From Hypomesus transpacificus (lineage: Eukaryota; Chordata; Actinopteri; Osmeriformes; Osmeridae), in assembly GCF_021917145.1 (NCBI RefSeq), contig NW_025813858.1:33154-97153 (forward strand): a DNA stretch of 64,000 nucleotides. The letters are read 5' to 3'. The notes under the pieces were generated by a model. It ran no database searches and was not told the DNA's origin. It saw only the letters and a program-made list of their open reading frames with translations. Each line of letters opens with the position of its first letter. The first letter of the stretch is position 1. Shown here piece after piece: positions 1-11,400 of this stretch. The position numbers and the translations under genes are program-made.

Positions 1-384
1 ACTGGTAAAAAGAAAAAAAGATTAAGGGAGTGTCATAAACGCTTGATTACCTTTTCTTCAGCCCAAAAGGCTTCTAAGAGAATTAATGATAGAGAAGTCC
101 TGGTCAAAGCATTTGTAGGCTGGATATACAGTAAAAATTCACCATAGGCCTACAGCATGGGTTGCATGTTTGTGTGTGTCTGAGAATCAGCTAAATCACA
201 GACTTATTCAAACTCTAACCGCTTGTGAGTGAGCAAAGTTCTTTAAAATATTCTAGGAGGCAGCGAGACTCAAGGAGTTAACATCTCTCCTCCCATACCA
301 CAAAACTGAACAAAGCAGTTGTTTTCTAAGCCCTGTAGCTCTGCGCCACGTAAAATTGTCACGTACTTTAAACAGCAAGGAGTA
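1..384. other. 5' flank of the B7-family gene
   Basis: I see no exon before the putative start codon at 385. The segment holds ordinary A/T-rich unique sequence and probably includes the promoter and 5' UTR of the B7-like gene. No clear TATA box or repeat was picked out. Confidence 0.4.
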
Positions 385-3110
385 ATGAAGTTGAATCGAC
401 ATATTTTCTGTTGTCTGCATGTGGCACTCTCAGGTAAAAACGTATTAATATTAAAAAGTTTACCTGTTTCAAATGTTATAACTTTGCCAATGACTTTGAA
501 ATCCACGAAAAGAATCATAGATGATTCTTGCCGCAAATTCTGCACACCTGCTATGCTTTTCACACCCTTAAATAACATTATTAGGACCCATATATTGTGT
601 TTTATACGCGGTTAACAATATAATATACTTTTCTTTCCTTTGACACACTGCAGTGACCCTATTTTTCCAGCATCGCACTTGTTTCGACACTGTAGCCTAT
701 AACGGGCTGGCTTAGGGGAGGATGGGGTAAGAAAGGGCCGGTGTTGTGCGATCAGATGCACGGCTTTCATGAGGCACCACCAAATAAGATAACAGATGTT
801 ATTCTCAACACAAAATCCTCAAAATTCGTCATTCAAACCGAATAATAATGTATCTAATTAAGTATGTACATGTAATTCAAGATCTTGTGTATCCCTGGTT
901 ATTTGGATCTAAAATAATTTGTTTTCAAAATATGACTCCCCCAAAGTGGAGTCTTGGCTCAACTTGCCCTGACAAGGGGTTAATTGAGCCTAGGAGACGA
1001 TAAGTTGAACCACATGGGGGGGGTAAATTGTGAAAATGCTTATGTTAAAGTAAAACTGAAATTTTTTACCTCATTTAGTGTATTGGTTTATCAAAGCGAG
1101 CCACAATCTATACCAAATACGTTCTTAAAGGTTTAATATGAACGAAGGTTACAACTTTAGACAACAACTTTCTGTGACATGTTTTAGGGATATTTGTTGA
1201 AATTGTGTGTATCCACTTGGTGGTGGTTCCAGACCCTTTCAACTAGGAGGGCCAAGCTGGGGCCAGTTGTACTGTTACAGGGGCTAGTTACATTAACCAT
1301 AAATGTTGTCATGTAGTTTTCGTCATTCAGACTCTACATTTAGGGGGGACACAAGGGGGTTCAGGTTTGTTGTCACAGGGGCACTGGCCCCCCTTGCCCC
1401 CCCCCCCCCCCCAGAAATGCACCTGTATCCACTGTATGTGGGATTGTTAAAGAAATGACCGGATTCGTTCTCCCTCCAGTTGCGTTTCAGGTGCGGATCC
1501 CAGAGTCCAGAGTGGTGGGTGCGTATGGTGGTCCAGTTGTACTGGGCTGTGTGTTCCCTAGCATGGACCCGGGACTACCTGTAGACCCAGGGCTTGTGGT
1601 CACATGGCAGACACAAGGGGACTCCCGAGTGCTTCACAGTTACTACCATGGGACAGACCAACTGGACCGCCAAAGTAGGGAGTACCACAACCGAACCAGG
1701 CTGTACCATTCCGAGCTGAGAGATGGGAATGCCTCCCTCATGCTGGAGCGAGTCGGTCTGGAAGATGAGGGCAGGTATATCTGCTCCGTCAGTACCAAGG
1801 ATGGGGTTGACAGTGCGGAAGTCCAGCTAACATACGCAGGTTAAAGATGGAGGGGTCTCTTGTCGTCTTCTCTTCTCCTTACAAGCCTTCTCTTCTCCTC
1901 TTCTCAACTGTGAGAGGGGGCTTTTTCTTATGACCACTATTTTTAGCCAGGAACATTTCCGTTTTAGGCTACTTACGTCACTTTAGCTTGTTTAGGCAAG
2001 TTGCAAGCAGAAACTCCTACAGCTGGGTTTTTTTTCTTTCATTTTATTTTCTCTTCGCAGTTCTGGACAAAGAGCTTTTCATCAGCCTCCTCCAGACACT
2101 GAGCTATACTATAGGGTTCATTTTGCCTCTTGCAAACAATGTGGTACAGTATGTAATATCCAAGAAAACATGATTATTATGACCTTTACATTTAGACTTT
2201 TACATTTACATTTAGTCATTTAGCAGACGCTCTTATCCAGAGCGACTTACAGTTAGGTCAGGTCAGCAAGTAGGGTGAAGCGCCTTGCCCAAGGACACAA
2301 CTTAATTTTTCACTGCCGGGAATCGAACCGGCAACCTTCTGGTTAATAGCCCGATTCCCTAACCGCTCAGCCATCTGACTCCCATTTCTACATTCTAAAA
2401 ACAACCTCTCTGCATTTTTTTCGCATTCTTTTAAAATGTGTTTCCTTTTTGTTCCTCACGCTCTTTCACTCTTTCCCACCCACACACATCCACACTGTAA
2501 CTATTCTCTTCATAGCCTTCTACAACGAGCCTTGTCTAACCATCCAGGCCCACCCCAACAGTGTGACCTTTACGTATGAGAGCGAGGGTTACCCAGAACC
2601 CCAGGTCCAGTGGACAGACCCCATGGGTCACAGCCTGGACTTCTACACTACCGTGTCCTCCAGGCAGCAGGGTCTCCTCTCTCTGCGGACCCAGCTTGTG
2701 GTGGAGCAGGGTGGGGCAATCAACTACACCTTCACCCTTGGAAACCCTCTCCTGAAACAGGTCATTCAACGGCCTGTGGCCTATGGTGAGCTTGTTTTCT
2801 AAAACATTATTTGTATCATGTAAAAAAGTACATTGTTGCATATTGTCTAAGTTAGACAAGACTGACTAATAGCCTGATAGCCAAACAAAACATTGCAACA
2901 AATACCAATGAATCTAAACCCTTAAACTTATTTTTCTACTAAGAGGAAATAAATGATTGCTTACTCTATGCTAAAACAATTCTACAACTTCTGACAGTTA
3001 AAAAAACTGTCATCTCATCTCCAGTACCCAGTCGGAGTGACATGGACCAGAACCGACATAGATTCACTGGACTGCTTCCTGTCTTTGCTGGACTGCTTTT
3101 GGTCTTCTGA
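385..3110 (+). CDS. B7-family (CD276-like) immunoglobulin-superfamily surface protein
   Basis: There are four coding exons, 385-433, 1480-1839, 2516-2785 and 3025-3110, all joined in phase 1 with GT/AG borders, giving 254 residues. Exon 1 encodes a short signal peptide (MKLNRHIFCCLHVALS). Exon 2 is an IgV domain with both disulfide cysteines (LGC and DEGRYIC), the core Trp (VTW) and glycosylation sites NRT and NAS. Exon 3 is an IgC-like domain that keeps the core Trp (VQW) but has Tyr and Phe where the two cysteines are expected, plus a lone Cys near its start (NEPC). Exon 4 gives a short stalk and a terminal hydrophobic stretch ending ...GLLLVF-stop, with no cytoplasmic tail. V-C order and motifs such as GNASL...DEG and GYPE resemble CD276. 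B7 proteins are ligands that tune T-cell activation. VTCN1 or HHLA2 relatives are alternatives, so no symbol is given. Confidence 0.8.
434..1479 (+). other. intron 1 of the B7-like gene
   Basis: This is about 1 kb of A/T-rich unique sequence. It ends with a C homopolymer of about 16 bases at 1397-1412, roughly 70 bases before the V-domain acceptor. No additional exon was seen. Confidence 0.55.
2199..2383 (-). mobile_element. tRNA-derived SINE copy 1
   Basis: Read on the minus strand, the right end carries an A-box-like TGGCTGAGCGG followed by a B-box GGTTCGATTCC, as in a tRNA-derived Pol III promoter. The body and the tail (complement of atttagtcatttagcagacg) follow. Four more copies lie in the window. 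This one sits in the intron between the IgV and IgC exons. I do not assign a family name. Confidence 0.75.
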
Positions 3111-3442
3111 CTTACCGCCAGATCTTTCCAGGGGTGTCAGTTATGGTAAAATCGGACTCACAGTAAACATTTATTCATTTCATTTGGTCATGTCCCATCG
3201 GTTATTCTCAGACCAGGAAAATAGGCAAGTTCCTGTTTTTCAATGGGTTCCATTTCTTCCATACCAAACCTTGTGACCCTGTGCGTAGTCTACAATTGGT
3301 GCATTCCTTGACACAATTGGTGCTTTGTCTGGTAGCACATAACAAATAATAATGTTTCTAGGGCTAACATGAAGATTTCTGTCAGGCTTTCTCAAATAGT
3401 TATATTTCAGCCACTGTAGTGGCTGTAAATGACAGAAAACAG

Positions 3443-3448
3443 AATAAA
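3443..3448 (+). terminator. candidate poly(A) signal of the B7-like gene
   Basis: AATAAA lies about 330 bases after the stop codon. A second AATAAA at 3712-3717 is an alternative. Confidence 0.4.
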
Positions 3449-3993
3449 ATACTAAATTTTATGAAACAAAATTCTGTCAGCAGACTGTACACCATGTTCA
3501 TGTTCATTTAATAACATCCCTTGCCTTATTAGTATTGTAATTTGAATGTCAGAAAAGTGTTTTATAGATACACTAGTATTTCTATTGACAATCTTCACCA
3601 CATACAAAGCTGTAGTCTGACTTTAGTCACGCGAATCACATAGTTTGAAGCCTTCATCTTTTATAAAGTTTACTACTACCATATAAATCATGAGTACAAT
3701 TGTCATAGTTGAATAAATAAAATACTACTTAATTACCGTTTGACTATTTCCAGTTTATACGATCAGGTGTCCATGAAGGGTCTCGTTCAATCTATTATTT
3801 AATAGTTTATCCTTTCAGACATTGGGTAAACAATCCACTTGCTGGTTTATATTGACATGGAAAGTAATGTAGCAAAATGTCTCCTCCTTCTGATAAGTTA
3901 ACCCCCTCACCCTTCAGGTGGTGCTACCCTAAGGCTTGTTTTATTTTATTTTTGGGGGGGGGGAGATTAAAAAGGTTTGAGGTAGTGATTTAT

Positions 3994-4006
3994 CGCCATC
4001 TTGTGG
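3994..4006 (-). promoter_or_regulatory. CTCF-like motif
   Basis: On the minus strand this reads CCACAAGATGGCG, close to the CTCF core CCANNAGNNGGC. It is a motif match by eye only and occupancy is unknown. Confidence 0.3.
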
Positions 4007-4284
4007 AATAACTATATAGCTCTGACTATCCACTTTCAAGGGTAGGGAAGCTGTCTCCAGAAAGACTCATTCCTTTCCCATACCTTTTAGACATGTTTAT
4101 TGTTTGCAATTTTTACCCATTAAACTACACTCACTTGGCTATAATGAAAAGAAAGTAAATTATTTTTTAAATGTATAAAGAATGAAAAACTTAAATCTCT
4201 CTGTTGGGTTCTTGATCTCGAGCCTAGAGCATGTACTCTCCTCTAGGTTTCTGTTCTCTGCCCTCTCTTCACGTGTGATATTTG

Positions 4285-4460
4285 TTTTGAAAGGTTAAAA
4301 AACGAACAAATATTTTGTTTTGTAAAGGTTGAAAAATATTGTCAAATAAAGGTTTAAAAAAAAAAAGTGTTTTAAAGGTTCATACAATATTTTCGAAAAA
4401 AAAGGTTTTGTACGAAAAGTTTTGAAAGGTTGAAAAAGGTTTGAAAAAAAAAAAGTTTGC
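4285..4460 (+). repeat. A-rich degenerate AAAGGTT repeat
   Basis: About seven copies of AAGGTT, often TTGAAAGGTT or GTAAAGGTTGAAAA, are spaced irregularly between poly(A) stretches, with AATATT between some copies. It is a degenerate tandem array with no coding content. Confidence 0.5.
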
Positions 4461-6533
4461 ATCATTGAGGAGGACTCTACCCTACTGTACTCTGCTCAAG
4501 GCTGTGAATGTGAAAACGTCTCGTGTCTTTGCAAGCATTTCACAAATGTGGATGTGAGTTTTCAGTAGTATGAATGTGTGTGAAAGTTTGTTTGTGTAAG
4601 GACAGTCTGAATAATTTCCTAAACGGCCCCTCACATATTATTTCACAACTATTGAGGCCACTGTACTCACACCTTTGCCCTAATTGTCTCGCCACAATAT
4701 TATTGCACACGTCTTTAGTGACGTGATTGGAATTCATTGATTCAAGCATGCTTGGTTCTTGTCCAGACATGCAGTGTAAGTTATTGAATCAATTCGATTA
4801 GCCACAGACTGTCTACAGTCGACTCAGAAAAATACGCTTTACACGTCATGACTTGTTTACATGTTTTATTATTTTTCCTATGTCAAGCAAACCGAGAGCA
4901 TCTTAAATCTGTGACACAAGCAGCTTTTAAAGTCCTGCCTGAGACTTGGAACACGTCAACACGGGATATAAGCCCATCATCATGAGCGCTACATGACACT
5001 GTTATAACCTCAACAGAGATGTCGTGAACAGTAAGAACGGCTGCTGTCGGTTCAGTTCAACTGACTCGACACGTTCACGACACGTTCCGGTTCTGAGGTA
5101 ATTAAGCCGGTAGGCTAGCATTAGTGGCTGGACAACGAGCAGTTATCTGAACAGCGGTTTGCGTCGCGATAGTGTGAAGTCAGGTGTCTCGAGCAGGCGT
5201 AATGTCCCAACGGTTTTCTATCAGCACGTTGCCCTCCAGGTTGGTCACTATCTTGGCATAGCTTTGGCATTAAGAGGTTAAAGGTGGCAGCTTCAATGGG
5301 GCAGGAAAAAAGACTTTGTTCATTTCATGACAATTTACAGCCTTGCTATAAACTCAAAAGGCCTTTGGACCAATGGGGAGTGAGGAAGCATTCTAACATT
5401 TAGAAAATACTTTAGTAAATACAGTTACACTTACTGAAAGGGGCAAAACAGTTCACAGTGAACCACGCATACGCATGTATGCATCACATTCCTTGTTTTT
5501 CTTCTTTCAGTTTAAGATGATCTAAACTTGGAAGTGCATCTTCGTAATCATACAAACATACATCCACTTAGAAGCTTTAGCTTATTCTATAAATGAGGAA
5601 AAGTGCTCTTTAGCTAATTAGTAATTATGACTTTCATGATAACATTACATCAATGTCATTGTTAGAACCCAAATCTAACAGTAGACTCGCATTTAGTCTA
5701 GTTTTCCCTTGCTGGGTTCAGATGATGGAACAGGAGTTCCTCAATAACAAAATAACAGATATGATAAAATACAAACAAAGATGTTAAAATGAAACACATA
5801 AAAAGCATATTCAACCCAGGATGAGGTTTGCTATATATAAAAATAAAACATAGTTCACAAAGTTTTGGCAGAACACATGATATGGAACTATGCTTGGATT
5901 GACACGGAGGGTTGTTTTTAAAAAACATTTTTTTACTTACAATTCTTCACTATCGTTATCCACTATCTTTGGGTTTACCTGAGATTCCATTCGTCCCTCA
6001 GGGCAATACTCTTAAAACACAGGCTTTCAGACTGATTGATTTGATCAATCAATTGATTGATTAGGCATAGTCAGTTACATACGTAGCCAGACATTCAGGC
6101 GTGCAGAAGGCATCCTCGTATTAGCATTATCTGATTGGACATTTCCACACTCTCTGGTCTTACCCAGAATGCACCTGACCTGCAGGCTCTACCACTTTCA
6201 AACCACTTATGACCACCACACAACCTCCAAACAACTTAAAGGAATTTGCTAAGAGAAAAAGAGAAGTTAGGCTTTAGCTTCACGAGAGGGAACCATCCTT
6301 ATACACTCCCTCTAGGGACTGTGTTTGTTAAGACTGTCTTGGAATGCACTATATATATTTATATATATATATATATAGAGGGAGATGGAGAGATAAATAT
6401 TGCCATTACTAGAAGCATGATTACTGTTGATACATACAGTGACCTCCTTACCACTAGAGGCACCAGACCGAGATTTAGCACCTTTCTCTTCCTCATCTCT
6501 CACTAGCTCTCGGAGTGTAACTACCTCTGAAGG

Positions 6534-6547
6534 CCACTAGGGGGTGG
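6534..6547 (+). promoter_or_regulatory. CTCF-like motif near the 3' end of the hmbox1-like gene
   Basis: CCACTAGGGGGTGG closely matches the CTCF core. A weaker relative, CCACTAGAGGCACC, lies about 80 bases upstream near 6450. Both are sequence matches only. Confidence 0.3.
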
Positions 6548-6634
6548 AAGACACTCACAAAAGCCGTTTTCTTCTTTTTTGTCTTTTTTCTTATATTGAA
6601 ATTTCAGTTTTTCCCCACGTTCCTCCAGCTTTGA

Positions 6635-8411
6635 TCACTCCTCATCCACCGTCTCCCTTTTTGATTCGTCAGCTTTCTGTTCCAGGACCTGAGGGGCGGG
6701 GCTAGGCAGGGTCACGACCTTGGCAGCTGTTAGCAGCGTCGGATCTTGGTGATCAATGTCCTTCCTGGAGGACAAGTCATCCTACGAAGAAAATAAGGTT
6801 TCTTTCTCCGCATTTCTTCAGTTTAACAACCGAAATCTAAGTTCGGCTCGCTCATTGGATAACAGAATATGCAGTTTTCGCGGGCTCAAACTCACCTGCT
6901 CTGCGAATCGGGGGTTCATCTGCTCCCCAAACTCCTGTGACTCCGCCTCCTCCCCGTTTGAGTGACAGCTGGGACTGGGAACCTCAATGCCGTGGCTTTC
7001 CAAGATGGCCGCCTCTGACAGAGACAGCGACGGAGGGAGGAGATGAGAGGGGAGGGGAGGAAGAGGGAAAGGATGAGAGGGGAGGAAGAGGGAGGAGATG
7101 AGAGGGGAGGAGAGGAAGAGGGAGGAGAAGAAAGAGGAAGAGGGAGGAGAGAGAAGGGGGGTGAATCAGTGTTCAGTGTGTAGTAATATATCTACTATAT
7201 AGCTACATCCTCATTGGTTGAGGTCTCACCAATGTTGGCCCTTCTCTTCATCTCCTTCCGCCGGTTGGCGAACCAGTTGTAGACCTTCAACGCCGTCACC
7301 CGCTCAAACTCGGACAGCTTGCATCCTGGGGGGTGACAAGACAAGCTCAGGCATATTTAATATGGCCTCTATGTGTGTTTATATTGGAAGAAGCTTAGCA
7401 TAAATTATTTGGCTACTTAATCATATGTTTCAACTCATATGTTTTATTATCATTAGGTAGACTTGTACCTTTAGTATAGTTAGACCACATATATACGTTT
7501 TAGGATTCCTGAATTAACATTCCTTAGGATGTTTAAGGTATGCACCTTCCTGCCAAAGTAAATTCCCGGTCTGTGCAAACTTTCATGGCGAATAAAACTC
7601 TTTCCGATTCTGATCGCATGCAGATCTGCTGTATGAGGGAATAATTAGAGATAATTACCAGGTTTTTGGATGACAGAGTTGCAGGCGTTGGCAATCTCCT
7701 CTCTCTTTGCCTCATCAGGATACTGATTCTCCATGAAGAAACTGTCACATGCAACACCCAGCCTATTACAACACAGCTACGTGATCCCCAACCAATAAGA
7801 ATGAGTGGAACCAAACACATGCAGCAGAGTAGGAATACAACATCTAGCTAATGACACCCTCCCTGACCATCATCCAATCAGAAGTTCTCTCCAAGTGGTA
7901 ACACTTTAGATTAATGATCACATTAGGGTTGATTGCATTCAGTACTTCACTTCAGGTTCCCTTCTGTTCTCCTTGGGTCATAAATAAGGTAGATCTTGGT
8001 GGAAACAGTCCTACTGAGAGGAGAAATCCCTGCAATACTTAGTCACTCCCTCCAGCCTGTATAAGTCACCGAGGGTAACAATTCCTGTGTTTTCAAAAGA
8101 ACATGCCAGTCCTTTCTCTCCCCTATTGGCACCTTGCCCTATCAAGTCCCTCTTTATGTATTGACCCCTCCCACTATCTGGATATGAATGACCTTACTCT
8201 GCAGAGACAGAAGGATCCCTCCCTCCATCTCTCTTCATCTCACCCAATCCTACCCTGCCTCCTCTCTGTCTTTCTCTCCGTCTCTCTCTCTCTCTCCATT
8301 ATCCTAACCTCTGTATTGTCCTTCAGCGCGGGTCTAAACTAGCCCATAAAGAACAGCACTGCAGCAGTACTGCGTAATCCGGGAGCTGGGAGAGAGGTAC
8401 TCTGCTTCTAA

Positions 8412-8451
<40 letters not shown>

Positions 8452-11400
8452 ACACACACACACACACCCACCCACCCACCCACCCACCCACAGCTAATGC
8501 TCACACTGGCCATAGTGAGACAGACATGGATTCAGTCTTACTTTAGAATGCTGTCTAGACAATTTTTGTAAAGCTTGAAAACATACTTGACTATCGGTGG
8601 GTGTTAAAAGTCAATCGAAAAAAAGGTTACATACAGGACTGTGCAAAAGTCTTCTTGCACCCAAGATTTGTTTCACGTGAACATATATTTATATATACAC
8701 ACGTGTGTGCTTTACTTTGCGTGTAAGCACACCAAGCATGTGTGCCAAAACCTTGTGCCCAAGACTGTTGCACAGTACTATATAAGGGGGTTGGGATGTT
8801 TTGATTGGCCGACCTCTCCATGATTGACTGGCACTCCTTCCTCCAGGTGAACCTGCTGCCTCGACGCAACCTCAGGGGCCCGCCCCTTTCCCCAGGTAGG
8901 ATCGCCGTCCTCCAATCAGGCTCCTCCTTCACCAGAGAGCGCATAGACAGCGTGGCGCCTGTGGGGGAGTGACACAGACACAACTCACACCTTCGGGAAA
9001 ACATCGAAACCCGACGACCAATCAAATCAATCCAAATGGTTGCGCAGACAATAAGAAAACCTGTCGTGACACGAGATGACTAAACAGAACAGAGTTGCTG
9101 GGATGTATCTCAACAGTATAACAGTGGTTCCCTCTCGTTTTATTCCAATTAGATATATTTTCATTATTCATAAAGTTCCCATTACACCTGTAAGCAGCAG
9201 ATGGTGTGTGGATTGTGATCATTGAGGTGCATCCCAAACACCGCACAGAGAGCCAGTGGTCACACACAGGCATGCAGGCTATGTGATGATAAGGTATCAG
9301 GGGGGAAAGGTTCCTACACTGTCCCACAACCATAGTTTCTAGGCCCCGGCCTAGACCTGGGCTTTACCTGGTTGGGTCTGGGCCTGGGTCTGGGCCTGGG
9401 TCTGGGCAGCTGCCGCTGCAGCAGTGTACCATGGGAGCAGGTGCATCAGCAGCTCCCTCTGTCTGCCCCAGGGCGTGCTGGAGACACCGGCGGCGATGGC
9501 CCCCGCGCCCGCCGCACCCGCCGCGCCCGTCCCGTCTCTGTCCCCTCCCCTGGCCCTGGCCACGGGACCCTGGCTGTGCTGGCTTTCACTGCATCTCAGC
9601 CCTTCAGGTCAGGACAAAACCAGGCATCAGGCAGGCCACAGCCATGGATGGGCAAACCAATAGTAGGTATATAAGAGACAAGAGGTCGGCACACTTCTTT
9701 GGAGGGCGTTTTTTTAATTGTCATTATTCAATTTTTTTTATCTCGACGGACCCCTGAGATCGGTGCCAGACGCAGTCCGAAGCAGCTCTTGTTAAATCTC
9801 GTTCTATCTGAATCCAAAGCACAAACTAGTCATGCTCAGGACATGCCCGGACCGAGAGGACGACAGCCGTGTCCATCTGGACAGACGTACAGGAAACCAG
9901 AGAAAGGCTAGTTAAGCCAAAACAGTTAACAGTCCTTTGTTAGTATGGGTGTTATTGTTAGCCTGTTAGCCATGTTGGAATGAAAACCAGCACCTGAGTA
10001 CCTCTGGGATCTGAAGGGAAAGCTAGCTGGAGGAGCCACAGCAGAGCTTGGGTGGTGGAAGGGGGTGAAGAATGAACAGGGAATGCACTGAGGGACAGTA
10101 AATGGTCCAGGGAGGTATGTTAGATGCAATAATAACAGATATGAATACGAATTACCATTACACCATTAATAATATTCATCATTTCAGTCTAAATTAACAA
10201 GAGCCAATTATCATGAGTTTTTTTTCTCCCGTTATATCCCCAGAGTTTACATAGACATACTCCCAGTTGATCATGTCTAACCTCGGGTTAAGGTGGTTGG
10301 CTCAGGGCAGGTTGAAACCTGCCTGTGTAGCAGTTATACAGCCCACCAGAGGACACAGAAAGGTCGATGGTGCCAGCTGTTATCTAGGAGCATGTATGGA
10401 CACCACAACCACCCACTGGGATATCCATCTGAAACATCAGATGACTTCATTATCGATTAGCATCTAGAGTGACACTTCTGTTTTTATCTTTCACGTCTAT
10501 CCTCTTAGAGCGACCTGATAGGTTGTTTGCCTCCTCTGAGTCCCCATCCCCCCTCCCCCACTAACTCCTCCCCCCTGGACCAGGACGGATGGAGGGGGAG
10601 GAGGAGGGAAGGGGGGTGCACAGTGCCAGCCTGTGGACAGGGGATGGGTAAGTGAGGACAGGTGGACAGGGGAAGAGAAGTGGCAAGCGGCACAAACAAA
10701 TATCGTCCCCCCCAAACACACAGCATAACCCTAACCCCATCCGTAAATATCTTAGCCCCTTAGCCGATTAACTTCCCCCTTCACCACCCCCCCCCACCTC
10801 CACCCTGATCGAGCCCTTACCAGGGCTGTTCCTCTCCAGCAGATACCAGCGGTAGAAAGCCCTGCGCTTGGTGTCGCTCATCTCCAGACCCTGCTGCAGC
10901 AGCCACTGGGAGATGTAGCTCTGGCTGATGCCTGGAGGAGACAGGTGGAGGAAGAGGAGGAGAGAGGTGGAGGAAGAGGAGGAGAGAGGTGGAGGAAGAG
11001 GAGGAGGAGGAGAGAGGTGGAGGAAGAGGAAGAGGAGGAGAGAGGTGGAGGAAGAGGAGGAGGAGGAGAGAGGTGGAGGAGGAGGAGGAGACAGGTGGAG
11101 GAAGAGACAAGTGGAGGAAGAGGAAGAAGAGACAGGTGGAGGAAGAGGAGGAGGAGGGGGAGGAGGAGGGGAGAGGTGGAGGATGAGGAAGATAAAACAG
11201 GTGGAGGAAGAAGAGGAAGAGGAGACAGGTGAAAAAAGAGGAGGATAAAACAGGTGGATTCATTTTTATAAATTAGATTGAAAAAGGACTAGATAAATAC
11301 ATAATAAACTATACTTATCCCCAATTAGGATCTGATTTGGTCCACTGTTCTGCAAGCTGAGATAGTAAGTGTGGTACCTGTGACTTGACCCACGATGGCT

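Larger units (their letters stand above)
3111..6634. other. convergent spacer between the B7-like gene and the hmbox1-like gene
   Basis: This holds the 3' UTR of the B7-like gene, with AATAAA at 3443-3448 and 3712-3717, and probably the 3' UTR of the homeobox gene entering from the right. It also contains an 18-base palindrome at 3408-3425, an A-rich AAGGTT-repeating stretch at about 4285-4460, an AT microsatellite near 6350-6376 and two CTCF-like motifs. No convincing further gene was seen. Confidence 0.5.

Noticed and set aside
2199-2383. A functional tRNA gene on the minus strand
   Set aside because: A and B boxes are present but the sequence continues into a SINE body found five times; cloverleaf arms are not maintained.
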